Positions 26,694 through 35,862 are shown, counted from the stretch's first letter. The stretch: DNA of 64,000 nucleotides from Methylotuvimicrobium buryatense 5G (GCF_000341735.1 NZ_KB455575.1:4069924-4133923); one strand, 5' to 3'. Program-made: numbers and translations. The notes: generated by a model from the letters alone, not told the origin.

Positions 26694-28478
26694 TTATAAG
26701 GTAATCAGGGCGTCGCCGACCGTCACTGCGGAACCTTCCTTGATATGGACGATAGATACCGTGCCGCTGGTTTTGGAGCGAACTTCGGTTTCCATTTTCA
26801 TGGCCTCCATGATCACGACTACATCGCCGGCTTTTACCGTGCCGCCAATACTGACATTGATCTTTAAGATATTTCCCGCCATTGGCGCTTGAACGATCGC
26901 GCCTCCGGAGTTGATTGGCTGAGCTGGTTCTGCAGGTGTTATTCCCGGCTTGATGTCGAATGTTGTTCCGCCCGGCGCAACCGAGACATTAAAGGTTTTG
27001 CCGTCAACGTTGACGCTATAGGTTTCGGCTTGACATGCGGTTTTTTGCGGTACGGTCGGAACGGGGACTGCAGGTTCGTTCGAAGGCGGGGCTTCGAAGG
27101 CTTCGGCCTGGCCGCGATGGCTAATGAATTTCCAGCCGATTTGGGCGAATAAGCCATAAATCAGAGCGTCTTCTTCGAGATTGTCGGCTAATGTTACGTC
27201 TTCGGCTTTCGCTTTGGCGCGGACTTCTTCGATTAATTTGTCCATTTCGGGTTCCAGCAAATCGGCTGGACGGCAGGTGATCGGTTTGGCGCCGACCAGC
27301 ACCTTGGCTTGAAGCTCGGCATTAACCGGAGCCGGCGTAGCACCGTATTCGCCTTTCAGTACACCTGCAGATTCCTTGGTGATAGTTTTATAGCGCTCGC
27401 CGGTCAATACATTGATGACCGCTTGCGTGCCGACGATTTGCGATGTTGGTGTCACAAGTGGAATGAAGCCTAGGTCTTCTCGGACTCGCGGTATTTCTTC
27501 CAAGACCTCATCGAAGCGGTCTGCGGCATTTTGTTCCTTTAATTGGCTTTCCATGTTGGTCAGCATTCCGCCGGGTACTTGGCTAGTCAGGATGCGGCTG
27601 TCGACGCCTTTTAAATTGCCTTCGAAACGTGCGTATTTTTTGCGAATTTCTCGGAAATAGGCGGCAATGTCTTCTAATTTCTTGATGTTGAGTCCGGTAT
27701 CTCTCGCTTGACCCTCAAGTGCGGCGACCATGGTTTCGGTAGGGCTGTGTCCGTAAGTCATGCTAAGCGAGGAAATTGCCGTGTCGACATTATCGATTCC
27801 GGCTTCCGCGGCTTTAATCAGCGTTCCGACGCTTAGCCCTGTCGTCGCATGGCAATGTAAGTGCACCGGAATCGATAAACTTTGCTTGAGGCGGCCAACT
27901 AACTCATAAGCGGCATAGGGCGTCAACAAGCCGGCCATATCCTTGATACAAACCGAATGCGCGCCCATGTCTTCGATTTGTTTGCCTTGATCGACCCACA
28001 TGTCGAGCGTATGTACCGGACTGACCGTATAAGAAATGGTGCCTTGGGCGTGTTTGTCCGTGGCCAGTACCGCTTTTACCGCGCGCTCGATATTGCGCAT
28101 ATCGTTCATCGCGTCGAAAATTCGAAAGACGTCGATGCCGTTTACCGCGCAGCGTTCGACGAATTTATCGACGACATCGTCGGCATAATGCCGATAACCG
28201 AGAATATTTTGGCCGCGAAACAGCATTTGTTGCGGCGTGTTGGGCATCGCGGCCTTCAGTTGGCGAAGGCGTTCCCAGGGGTCTTCGCCCAAATAACGGA
28301 TGCAGGCGTCGAATGTGGCGCCGCCCCAGGTTTCCAAAGACCAGTAGCCGACTTTGTCAAGTTTTTCACAGATCGGCAACATGTCTTCGATGCGAAGGCG
28401 TGTCGCCAGAATCGACTGGTGCGCGTCGCGTAATACGACTTCCGTGATTCCTAAAGGTTTGGTGTTGGCTGCTGTCAT
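26694..28478 (-). CDS. oadA: Na+-pumping oxaloacetate decarboxylase, alpha subunit
   Basis: The biotin-dependent carboxyltransferase moves CO2 from oxaloacetate to biotin, with OadB using it to pump Na+. The 594 residues begin [20 protein letters not shown], contain the metal and Lys site stretch [14 protein letters not shown] and HCHATTGLS, a linker rich in Pro and Ala (~465-520), and a C-terminal biotinyl domain with EAMKMETEV, the Lys being the biotin site. GGAGAAC lies 8 nt before the ATG. No oadG gene is found upstream or between the subunits. The reverse, pyruvate-carboxylase-like role is an alternative. Confidence 0.95.
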   Translation of the reverse strand: MTAANTKPLGITEVVLRDAHQSILATRLRIEDMLPICEKLDKVGYWSLETWGGATFDACIRYLGEDPWERLRQLKAAMPNTPQQMLFRGQNILGYRHYADDVVDKFVERCAVNGIDVFRIFDAMNDMRNIERAVKAVLATDKHAQGTISYTVSPVHTLDMWVDQGKQIEDMGAHSVCIKDMAGLLTPYAAYELVGRLKQSLSIPVHLHCHATTGLSVGTLIKAAEAGIDNVDTAISSLSMTYGHSPTETMVAALEGQARDTGLNIKKLEDIAAYFREIRKKYARFEGNLKGVDSRILTSQVPGGMLTNMESQLKEQNAADRFDEVLEEIPRVREDLGFIPLVTPTSQIVGTQAVINVLTGERYKTITKESAGVLKGEYGATPAPVNAELQAKVLVGAKPITCRPADLLEPEMDKLIEEVRAKAKAEDVTLADNLEEDALIYGLFAQIGWKFISHRGQAEAFEAPPSNEPAVPVPTVPQKTACQAETYSVNVDGKTFNVSVAPGGTTFDIKPGITPAEPAQPINSGGAIVQAPMAGNILKINVSIGGTVKAGDVVVIMEAMKMETEVRSKTSGTVSIVHIKEGSAVTVGDALITL

Positions 28479-28766
28479 AGCTTGGGTTCTCCGTGGACCT
28501 TATGGGAGGTCAAATCATTAAAAGTTGATGCGACTTTAAGTTTTAACCAGGGCGTTCAATTAACTTCGGTTGCGAATAAAAAAGGCGCTTGGCTGCGAGT
28601 ATGGTTAGTATCCGGAGTCCTACGGCAGATGCAAATGGGCTGAAATTAAAGTCGTTTGGCGTGCATTATATTGAAAAAACAAGGCAACATCATCTTGAAT
28701 TGCTTTGCGGGAAAAATGAGCAGGCCTTGTTTATGAGAATATTCGAGGCTTAGGCGTTGCGGTTTT

Positions 28767-28990
28767 ACTCCCTTTTGATCGAAAAACCGTCTAAGAATAA
28801 AAGGTATGGGATGTGTCTAACGAGGACCGTCGTGAACCCATTCATGGGGGCTTGACGGCAGCGATCGAACGCCAAGGATGGCGTGAATGCAGATTTTGCA
28901 TGGAGCAAAAATCTGCCCTGTTGCCGACATCCTCGCTAGCCACACCCCATACCTTCATAAAGCTAGCCATTTTTTGAGTATAAAGGGAGT
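28767..28990. repeat. MITE family 3, copy 1
   Basis: The element runs from ACTCCCTTTTGATCG to AGTATAAAGGGAGT, preceded by T and followed by A, so the insertion site reads as TA/TA. The inside has GTCGTGAACCCATTCATGGG, GCTTGACGGCAGCG, GAATGCAGATTTTGCAT and TTGCCGACATCCTCGCTAGC. Outside it, the 28479-29425 gap shows no coding sequence; no oadG-like frame is present. Confidence 0.88.
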
Positions 28991-29040
28991 ATGTCGTTTT
29001 CGCATCGGTTTCATAGCATAGGTTTATTTCATTATTATAG

Positions 29041-29117
29041 GGTTGAGAGATGATTGTTATGCTTGAAAGAGGTATCTCTTCGGTGCAAGTCCTTATGGCG
29101 CAATGATCGTCGCACCT
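29041..29117 (+). ncRNA. Possible structured RNA upstream of the porin promoter (speculative)
   Basis: GAGAGAT (29045) can pair with ATCTCTTC (29073), and GGTGC (29082-29086) with GCACC (29111-29115), enclosing AAGTCCTTATGGCGCAATG. I do not recognise a riboswitch class. It ends ~100 bp before the sigma-54 promoter, so it would not be in the porin leader from that promoter. Confidence 0.2.
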
Positions 29118-29222
29118 AAATTGTGCTTTTGTTTATTAATACGCCCTAGAAAAGAGCGGTTGCTTTCATGTTGGTAGAGGTTTTATTTTCTTATATGTTG
29201 TTTGTTAAGGGTATTTCAATGG

Positions 29223-29238
29223 TGGCACATTATCTGCA
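29223..29238 (+). promoter_or_regulatory. Sigma-54 (-24/-12) promoter for the porin
   Basis: TGGCACATTATCTGCA has the full -24 element TGGCAC and a -12 GC exactly 10 nt after the GG, one base off the TTGCA consensus. It lies ~190 bp before the porin start, with no competing start in between. Confidence 0.65.
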
Positions 29239-29425
29239 TTAGACAAGTTGGGTTGTATCTTTAATGCTACAATTTGCGTAAAACGCAACAAAAGCTACGC
29301 TTAAATCATGGCGAATCAATAGGTTTAGGGGTTTTAGTTAATAAGCAAGATTAATCTAAGTTAGTCGAATAACTGATTCACAAGAATGTTTTTCGATAGT
29401 TACTCTACTTAAAAAGGCGACACTT

Positions 29426-30634
29426 ATGTACATAAATAAAAAGCAAAATGGTTGGCGATTGACTCTTGTAAGCGCGATACTGATGTCATCGGCGGCGCAT
29501 GCTGAAGATAAAGGTCTCATTGAGAGTTTAACGGGTTCCGATATCAATAAAACCGCGCCGATGCGAGATTTGGGTTTGAAATTCGGCGGCTGGGTTTCGG
29601 GCGGTATAGCGGGTAATCCGCATGATCCGCGCGACAAGACTAATGGTCCGGTAACATTCAATAACCGTTCGAACGAATTCCATATGCATCAATTATATGG
29701 CTATATCGAAAAAGCGGTCGATACCGAGAGCAATAAGTGGGACTTGGGTTTTCGCGCAGATGTGGTTTACGGCGTGGATGCTGCTTATACGACACAGGCT
29801 AATTTCGACGATAATCTTGTCGTCGATTCTTCCTCGCGATTTTATAAGCTGGCATTTCCGCAAGTGTATGCCGAATTGTTTGCGCCGATCGGCAACGGTT
29901 TGACGACTAAGGTCGGTCACTTTTATACGATTATCGGCAATGAGGTGGTTACCGCGCCGGATAACTTCTTCTTTTCGCATGCTTATACGATGCAATATGG
30001 CGAACCGTTTACGCATACCGGCGTTTTAATGTCCTATCCTTTGACAAGTAACATCGAGTTGACGGGCGGGGTGGTCTCCGGTTGGGATTCATTCTTTCAG
30101 CAGCCTGCCAATTTCTTGGGCGGCGTGACTTATACGACCGACGATGAAAAAACAACATTGGCGGTTTCTTATATTACGGGCGATACCGTCGTTGCGGAAA
30201 GGGGCGACTCGGTTGATGGATCTAAAGTCGAGCGCCATCGTTCAATGTATAGTGTGGTGTTGTATCATGATTTTACCGACGAGCTGCACTATACCTTGCA
30301 GCACGATTTAGGTGTGCAAGACAATGTTTACCAAAGGGGCGGCGATTCCAAGTGGTATGGCGTCAATCAGTATTTAACTTACGACGTCAATGATCAATTG
30401 GCTACTGGTCTTCGTTTTGAATGGTTCCGTGATCAAGACGGGACTCAAGTTTCTGCCGCGGGCAATAAAAATCACTACTTCGCGATTACCGCGGGCGTGA
30501 ATTATTCTCCGTTATCCTGGTTAATGATTAGACCTGAAGTCAGGTACGACTGGGTGACCGGCGCCAATGAATTCGATGCCGGTGCGGCCAGTGATCAAGT
30601 GCTGATATCTGCGGATGCGATCATTCGTTTCTAG
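29426..30634 (+). CDS. Outer-membrane beta-barrel porin (BBP2/OmpL-like)
   Basis: 402 residues with a signal peptide (1-26, ending AHAED). The mature protein has alternating strands through to the terminal Phe (ISADAIIRF), the usual C-terminal signature for BAM insertion. The stretches FGGWVSGGIAGNPHDP, FRADVVYGVD and PQVYAELFAPIGNGLTTKVG fit the putative beta-barrel porin-2 (DUF1597-type) family. A short helical stretch after the signal peptide (GLIESLTGSD) precedes the barrel. The AAGGCG ribosome-binding site is followed by ATG at 29426. Expression is likely sigma-54-dependent. The cargo is unknown. Confidence 0.85.
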   Translation: MYINKKQNGWRLTLVSAILMSSAAHAEDKGLIESLTGSDINKTAPMRDLGLKFGGWVSGGIAGNPHDPRDKTNGPVTFNNRSNEFHMHQLYGYIEKAVDTESNKWDLGFRADVVYGVDAAYTTQANFDDNLVVDSSSRFYKLAFPQVYAELFAPIGNGLTTKVGHFYTIIGNEVVTAPDNFFFSHAYTMQYGEPFTHTGVLMSYPLTSNIELTGGVVSGWDSFFQQPANFLGGVTYTTDDEKTTLAVSYITGDTVVAERGDSVDGSKVERHRSMYSVVLYHDFTDELHYTLQHDLGVQDNVYQRGGDSKWYGVNQYLTYDVNDQLATGLRFEWFRDQDGTQVSAAGNKNHYFAITAGVNYSPLSWLMIRPEVRYDWVTGANEFDAGAASDQVLISADAIIRF

Positions 30635-30663
30635 GGTTTTGAAAACGGCCTCAAATGGTAACT

Positions 30664-30823
30664 TATACCCGTCGTAGATCAAAATTTGGCGCCTGGTTGT
30701 CCGCTAAAGGACGCCGTGAATACGTCCATGTAGTCTCTATGCCAGCTCCATGCTGGCAAAGCCTTTATTGGACACCCAGGCGCCTCCTCGGGCACTGCCG
30801 AAATTTGAAGTGCGAAAGGTATA
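30664..30823 (+). repeat. MITE family 1, copy 5
   Basis: Complete copy from TATACCCGTCGTAGATCAAA to GTGCGAAAGGTATA, 30 bp after the porin stop. It has the CCAGCTCCATGCTGG hairpin; the GCC-rich pairs around it carry mutations (CGCCTGGTTGTCC / GGACACCCAGGCG), and both arms changed together. Confidence 0.92.
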
Positions 30824-30872
30824 AATACGTTCAAGGAGCTTTCGATTCTTTTTCTAGTGTTAAGAGAGGTGG

Positions 30873-31006
30873 CTCCCTTATGATCGAAAAACCATCTAAG
30901 AATAAAAGGCATGGGATGTGTCTATCGAGGTCCGTGTTGCCGACATCCTCGCTAGCCACACACCATATCTTCATAAAGTTAGCTATTTTTTGAGTATAAA
31001 GGCAGT
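30873..31006. repeat. MITE family 3, copy 2 (short)
   Basis: The left end CTCCCTTATGATCG and AAAAACCATCTAAGAATAAA match copy 1. The right end is TTGAGTATAAAGGCAG. The middle lost ~85 bp, so GTCTATCGAGGTCCG joins directly to TGTTGCCGACATCCTCGC. Confidence 0.85.
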
Positions 31007-31113
31007 AGTAAGGTCCTTTATTTTTAGTCTAAATAGGGGGATAAAAGCGGATTTTGATCCAACAAAATCCGCCAACCACTTCAGTGCCCAAGCTATCCAG
31101 TGAGTTTTTTTGT

Positions 31114-31250
31114 TATACCCATCGCAGATCAAAATTCGGAACCAGGGGGCCGTCAAAGGGCGCCGTAAATACGTCCATTTAGGCAAAGCCTTTGCCGAGC
31201 ACCCTGGTGCCTCCTTAAGCATCGCCGAAATTTGAAGTGTGAAAGGTATA
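31114..31250 (+). repeat. MITE family 1, copy 6 (short)
   Basis: The 137-bp form runs from TATACCCATCGCAGATCAAA to GTGTGAAAGGTATA and lacks the central CCAGCATGG hairpin. It ends 7 bp before the lipoprotein stop codon. Confidence 0.92.
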
Positions 31251-31257
31251 ACTCCCC

Positions 31258-31617
31258 TTAAAATTCAGAAAGTTCCTCAGCCATCTGTCGGTGAAACTCG
31301 GCCATTTTGCGACTATCTTCGGCTGCTACTTCTAGGTCTCTTGTCATCTTGGCGGCTTGCGATTTCAGTCCATGAATCCTTTTGCCTTGCTTCCAAGGTC
31401 GGGCTCTGTATTCCCTGAGCATTTGCCGTTCTTCTTCTGCATTAGCTTCCAGGGTTTTTGCAACTTCATCGTAATGTTCGGCCAAACGCAAATGGTCTTC
31501 GCGCGTTTGCGCTGTTTTTACGGCATGCGCCCAGTTAGAGGACGTTGTAGGTTGAGAAGCGCAAGCCGTTAACATGGTCGAAACACAAAAAATTAAAAGA
31601 ATTTTTTTCATTGTCAT
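31258..31617 (-). CDS. Small helical lipoprotein, function unknown
   Basis: The start at ATG 31617 has CAGGA 8 nt upstream; earlier in-frame starts are less supported. The 119 residues begin MTMKKILLIFCVSTMLTAC, with lipobox LTAC, so the mature protein is lipid-anchored at the Cys. The rest is highly charged and helical (EDHLRLAEHYDEVAKTLEAN and RKMAEFHRQMAEELSEF), likely a helical hairpin in the periplasm. Ser follows at the +2 region (CASQP), compatible with outer-membrane sorting. I do not recognise a family with known function. Confidence 0.75.
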   Translation of the reverse strand: MTMKKILLIFCVSTMLTACASQPTTSSNWAHAVKTAQTREDHLRLAEHYDEVAKTLEANAEEERQMLREYRARPWKQGKRIHGLKSQAAKMTRDLEVAAEDSRKMAEFHRQMAEELSEF

Positions 31618-31773
31618 CAATATTTTCCTGTAACTGAAGATTCCCACAAATTATAAGAACTGCTGAGACCCGGGGGCAACCTACAAGTTCAATTCTTAAT
31701 GAATGGGCATGAGATAAGTTAGGCCGCTGACTCCGCGATTTTTGTTCGTATTGAAGGAGCGCAAACAGGCCTT

Positions 31774-31917
31774 AAAGATTTGGTCGTAAATAACTTCCCC
31801 ATTTTAAGGGGCGGTTGCTCAATTGGCAGGTGTCGGCGGCTCAGCGTCCTGTCAAACGAGTCACTGAATATCCACACAGCCTACTACTTATAGAAGTTAT
31901 TTTGTGAGCATTCCTTA
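31774..31917. repeat. MITE family 4, copy 2 (short)
   Basis: The left end AAGATTTGGTCGTAAATAAC matches copy 1; the right end AGAAGTTATTTTGTGAGCAT plus TCCTT matches the copy at 48685-48966. Inner arms GCGGTTGCTCAATTGGCAGG and CCTGTCAAACGAGTCACTGA are degenerate. The interior is reduced to ~20 bp. Confidence 0.75.
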
Positions 31918-31983
31918 ATTTTGAGTATAAAGTGAGTGTTATGGAAATAAGGAGGGTGGGAAGGGGGGGGTTAAATGTTTATG

Positions 31984-32093
31984 CAAATGATATTGATTAC
32001 TATTAGCACTTGTTGTATTGTATTCGCTAATTTTTTTGATCTATAAAAATCATTCCGGCTTGCTTCCGGTTATAAAACAATCAATATCATTTG
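31984..32093. promoter_or_regulatory. Paired Fur-like boxes in the TonB receptor promoter region
   Basis: CAAATGATATTGATTA (31984-31999) recurs in inverted orientation as AATCAATATCATTTG (32079-32093). Both resemble half or more of the Fur consensus GATAATGATAATCATTATC. The second lies just before the GGGGGAG ribosome-binding site. Iron-repressed expression is an inference. Confidence 0.55.
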
Positions 32094-32103
32094 TGGGGGA
32101 GTT

Positions 32104-34395
32104 ATGTTTCATTCGAAACGCGTCATTGGGTCGTTATCTTTGGCCTGTTTATCATTTGGGATAGCGCCTCAGGCGCAAGGTGTCGATAAGGATGCTCCGC
32201 CGACCGTGCTCGATACGGTTAAGATTATCGGCGACCCTGACAAGGCTCGGGATATGCCTGCGTCGGCACATTACATCGATACTAGCGATATTCGCGATCA
32301 AACCTATAGCGATATCAATCGAATTTTACGTAAGGCCCCCGGCGTTAATATCCGCGAAGAGGACGGTTTCGGTCTGTTTCCTAACATCAGTTTCCGCGGG
32401 GTCGATACGACGCGCAGTGCAAAAATTACTGTGATGGAAGACGGCGTGTTGACGGCGCCGGCCCCTTATTCAGCGCCTGCCGCTTATTTTAATCCGGCCG
32501 GCGGTCGTATGAGCGGCATCGAGGTTATGAAAGGCGGCAGTCAGGTCAAATACGGTCCGCATATTACCGGCGGGGTGTTGAACTATCTGTCAACGCCGAT
32601 TCCCGAAGACGGCAAGGCTTATCTGAAGACGATTTACGGCAGTTACGATGAAGTCCGCTCGCACGGTTATGTCGGCAACACTCATGATACCGAGTTCGGC
32701 CGCTTCGGTTATCTGGTCGAGGGTTTTTATCGGCGGTCCGACGGCTTCAAGACGATCGATTCGACTACAGGTTTTGAAGGGAGTGATAGGACCGGTTTTT
32801 CACAAGTTGAACCGATGATTCGCTTATCCTGGGAGCCGAATACCGAAATGTACCAAAGGCTCGAGGTCAAGTTCGGTTATTCGAACATGGATGCCGACGA
32901 AACTTATCTCGGCTTGAGTGAAGCCGATTTTAGAAACGATCCGTATCGGCGCTATGCGGCATCACGATTCGATAATATCACGACCGAGCATTTCAGAGGC
33001 TTCGCGCGGTATTTCATTTCGCCGACCGACGACTTGGATATCGTCACGACGGCTTACTATAGCGAATTCGCAAGGAATTGGAGTAAATTGCATGATATTC
33101 GTGGAGGGGCGTCGGGGAATATGGGCTTGGCCAGTGCATTGGCAGGCGCAAATGGCGGGTTGGGCTTGGATTGTCTTAAGGGTCGTGTGAACTGTGGGCT
33201 TCGGGTCCGGGACAACAATCGCGAATATTACCTTGGAGGTGTCGAATCGGTAGCGAACTATCGAATCGATTTAGGCGCTACGCATCATGAGCTAAGCGGC
33301 GGTTTTCGATATCACGAAGATGGAGAGAAAAGGCATCAGCATCAAATTACGTATTCTCAAGATGCCAATGGCGTGATTACCGGGAACAATTTCGGTGACC
33401 GGCTGGATACATTACCCGGTGGTCAAAATAATGCTAAAAGCGATACGCGCGCCTATGCCTTTTTCCTAAAGGATCGTATCGAATTCGGTAATTGGGGCTT
33501 TACGCCTGGTATTCGTTACGAGCATCTTTATCAAGAATATAAGAAGCACGTTCCTTTGGATAGACAACGAACCGTGGCCGATACAGTCTCCACATCCTTC
33601 GATTTGTATGCTGGCGGAGCAAGTCTCGATTATAAATTCAATGATGAATGGATGGTATTCGGTAGCGTTCATCGAGGGTTTTCTCCGCCCGGACCTTCCG
33701 ACATAGAAGCCAAAAGAGAGGCCGAAACGAATAATGCTTACGAATTGGGAATGCGTTTTGCAAAAGGAGCGTTTTCTGCCGAAGTTATCGGATTCTATAC
33801 GCAATTCGAAAACTTGATCGTGGTGAACAGTATCGGTGGTGCCGGAGCTGATTTTGGTGAAAACTTCGGGGAAGTCGATACCCGAGGCGTCGAACTGGCG
33901 CTTAATTTCGATGCAGGACAGGCTTTCGGCTGGGGTTTCCGTAATCCTTACTTCGTTTCCTTTACCTACACCGATACCGTCCAATTAAACGATGCGGCCT
34001 CGACCGACGCCGAATCGATTTTCAGCTTCGGCAAAAAAGGCAATCGCGTGCCTTATATCCCCGAATATGCGGTCAGTTTCGGCAGCGGTATTCATTTCGA
34101 CAAATGGGGTTTCGACGTGACCGGCAACTATGTCGGTGAAACGTATACCAGCGCGAGCAATACATCCCTGCAAATAGACGGCAATGGCAATCCCGATTCG
34201 CGTTTCGGTAAAACAGACGACTATGTCATCGTCGATGTTTCGGCCTATTACCAGGTGACGAAAGGCATAAAATTGCTCGGCGGCGTACAAAATGCCAATA
34301 ATGAAGAGTACAACGTTTCGAGGCAGCCCTACGGCCCCCGCCCCGGCATGCCGATTTTCGCCTACGGCGGTTTCGAGCTAGACTTCGATATTTAA
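32104..34395 (+). CDS. TonB-dependent outer-membrane receptor, FecA-like
   Basis: 763 residues. A signal peptide (1-26, ending APQAQG) precedes a plug domain with IDTSDIRDQTYSDINRILRK, VNIREEDGFG, ISFRGVDTTRSAKITVMEDG and GGVLNYLSTPIPEDG, which resembles the Fe(III)-dicitrate receptor group. The 22-strand barrel follows and ends FAYGGFELDFDI. There is no N-terminal signalling domain and no FecI/FecR pair nearby, so this receptor probably only transports. A TonB box may be VLDTVKIIG (~37-45). The Fur-like boxes support a role in iron uptake; other metal chelates remain possible. Confidence 0.9.
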   Translation: MFHSKRVIGSLSLACLSFGIAPQAQGVDKDAPPTVLDTVKIIGDPDKARDMPASAHYIDTSDIRDQTYSDINRILRKAPGVNIREEDGFGLFPNISFRGVDTTRSAKITVMEDGVLTAPAPYSAPAAYFNPAGGRMSGIEVMKGGSQVKYGPHITGGVLNYLSTPIPEDGKAYLKTIYGSYDEVRSHGYVGNTHDTEFGRFGYLVEGFYRRSDGFKTIDSTTGFEGSDRTGFSQVEPMIRLSWEPNTEMYQRLEVKFGYSNMDADETYLGLSEADFRNDPYRRYAASRFDNITTEHFRGFARYFISPTDDLDIVTTAYYSEFARNWSKLHDIRGGASGNMGLASALAGANGGLGLDCLKGRVNCGLRVRDNNREYYLGGVESVANYRIDLGATHHELSGGFRYHEDGEKRHQHQITYSQDANGVITGNNFGDRLDTLPGGQNNAKSDTRAYAFFLKDRIEFGNWGFTPGIRYEHLYQEYKKHVPLDRQRTVADTVSTSFDLYAGGASLDYKFNDEWMVFGSVHRGFSPPGPSDIEAKREAETNNAYELGMRFAKGAFSAEVIGFYTQFENLIVVNSIGGAGADFGENFGEVDTRGVELALNFDAGQAFGWGFRNPYFVSFTYTDTVQLNDAASTDAESIFSFGKKGNRVPYIPEYAVSFGSGIHFDKWGFDVTGNYVGETYTSASNTSLQIDGNGNPDSRFGKTDDYVIVDVSAYYQVTKGIKLLGGVQNANNEEYNVSRQPYGPRPGMPIFAYGGFELDFDI

Positions 34396-34405
34396 GTTTG
34401 TCTTG

Positions 34406-34430
34406 ACCGGCCCGGAGCGGGCCGGTTTTA
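34406..34430 (+). terminator. Intrinsic terminator of the TonB receptor gene
   Basis: ACCGGCCCG-GAG-CGGGCCGGT is a perfect 9-bp stem with a 3-nt loop, followed by TTTTA. It lies 11 bp after the stop codon. Confidence 0.85.
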
Positions 34431-34487
34431 GAGTGGTCTTTCCTAAATCTAACACAAGGATGTGCCTTTTTTCTCGATTAGCGAGCG

Positions 34488-35239
34488 TTAGTCGCTAAGC
34501 ATGACTCCGCCTGCCCAAGCGAAAAATAGAAGTCCACCAATTCTGGCGCTGATTGCGGCATTGAATGGGCTTAATTTTTCGGGCGTTATGATCAAGGTTA
34601 ATACCAGCATGCCGGTAATGTTCATCAGGCCGACCGAAAACATCACGAGCATTTCGGCCCAGCAACAGCCCAAACAAACAACTCCATGTTGTATGCCCAT
34701 TCGATAAGCGCCCATTGCTCCATCGCGCCATCGGTTCATTAAAAATCCTACCGGGCTTTGGCAATAGCTTAGGCAAGCATTTTTAGTCGGGGAAAACTGA
34801 TAGGCGCCGGCCATTACTAATATCGCAATCGCGAGAATCCGATTGTTGTTGTCCATCATTGGAGACAGCCAGAGCAGGCCGTGCATTTGCCACTGCAATA
34901 GCGCTAAAACAATGCTGAATAAAAGCCAGATGCTCAAATAGCCGAGCACGAACAGCGGGGATAAACGAAAAAGGTTTTGACCTCGTTTGCGGCAAATGGT
35001 GGCAAATGCCATCACGGTCGGAAATGCGGAAGGAAGCATCATCGCGATCATCATGACGGCCCACATAGAAAAGACGATACCGAAATCGAAGGCCGACCAT
35101 GCTGAAGTCGCGGAGGGCGCATCCACATTTCCGTCATTGGCGTTTCGGACATGTAGCGGTATTGCCAGAATACTCCGGCCCATGCCATGAGATTGACGGC
35201 CAGTAAGGCCGCAAACAGCGTATTTTGGGTTCGGGTCAC
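34488..35239 (-). pseudogene. DUF2182 membrane protein, apparent frameshift near the N-terminus
   Basis: The main frame (35183-34488) has the DUF2182 hallmarks FSMWAVMMIAMMLPSAFPTV, YQFSPTKNACLSYCQSP and GVVCLGCCWAEMLVMFSVG, with several helices, and is tentatively metal-related in the family. It lacks the usual first helix. That helix is present in another frame starting at GTG 35239, 3 bp after the DUF1326 stop (MTRTQNTLFAALLAVNLMAW, then YMSETPMTEMW). Joining the two requires a shift near 35108-35125. It may be a real disruption or a sequence error. Confidence 0.65.
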
Positions 35240-35242
35240 GGC

Positions 35243-35853
35243 TTAGGGGTGGTATTCGAAATCGGAATAAAAGCCGTTGCGTTCCGAGAAGGTCCAGTCG
35301 TATTGGTAATCTTTATAACGGTAATGTTTGGAGCGTGCGACGATCGAGGCGTGTGAAGGAACCACGCACAGAGGCGGATTGCTGATTGTCGATTCGCCGC
35401 CGGATATGCCTTGAATGCTTTCGATTTCGGCTTCGGCGATGCCCGGAATGCTCAGGCGGCGTTGGTTTTTTTCGGACGAATAGTGTATCGGCGTTTTTTC
35501 GATGCCAAGTACTTCACTAACTAAACTCATCAAAATTTGCGGATGCCCGCCCGCGCGGCCGCCGAATATTTCGGTAATCGCGTTTGCTTGGTTGTCGTCG
35601 GCGCGGTCGTCGATGTAGAGAGCGGCTTGCCAGTTGCCTTCGATCATCGTCCCTGGCGAGTAGCAGGCCAGGACTACATTAAGATTGTCGAGCGTAATCT
35701 GTTGGTAATGGCCTGTCTCGATATGCCAAGCGACCAGTAATTTACAGGCGCCTTCGCTAGGAGGTTTTAGCCAGATGCAAGGGCAGGCGGTTTCGCAGTT
35801 ACAAGCTTCGAAATAGCGCCTTGTAAATGCCAAGTTTTATCGGTCTGGTTCAT
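35243..35853 (-). pseudogene. DUF1326 protein, apparent one-base frameshift at codon ~12
   Basis: The frame ending at 35243 contains the DUF1326 start pattern RYFEACNCETACPCIWLKPP. Its only in-frame start is a poor TTG (35833). An ATG at 35853, 9 bp after the SDR stop, encodes MNQTDKTWHLQG in a second frame, exactly the missing W-x-L-x-G lead of the family. Adding one C near 35816-35820 (GGC-GC to GGC-CGC) joins both into a normal protein. DUF1326 and DUF2182 genes commonly pair; their role is unknown. The Cys-rich motif could bind a metal. Confidence 0.65.
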
Positions 35854-35862
35854 AACGTTCTG

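Noticed and set aside
30655-30993. Short frames through the MITEs (for example 30655-30993, 43796-44071, 48691-49074)
   Set aside because: They cover repeats that also occur in both orientations elsewhere; their frames are not kept between copies.
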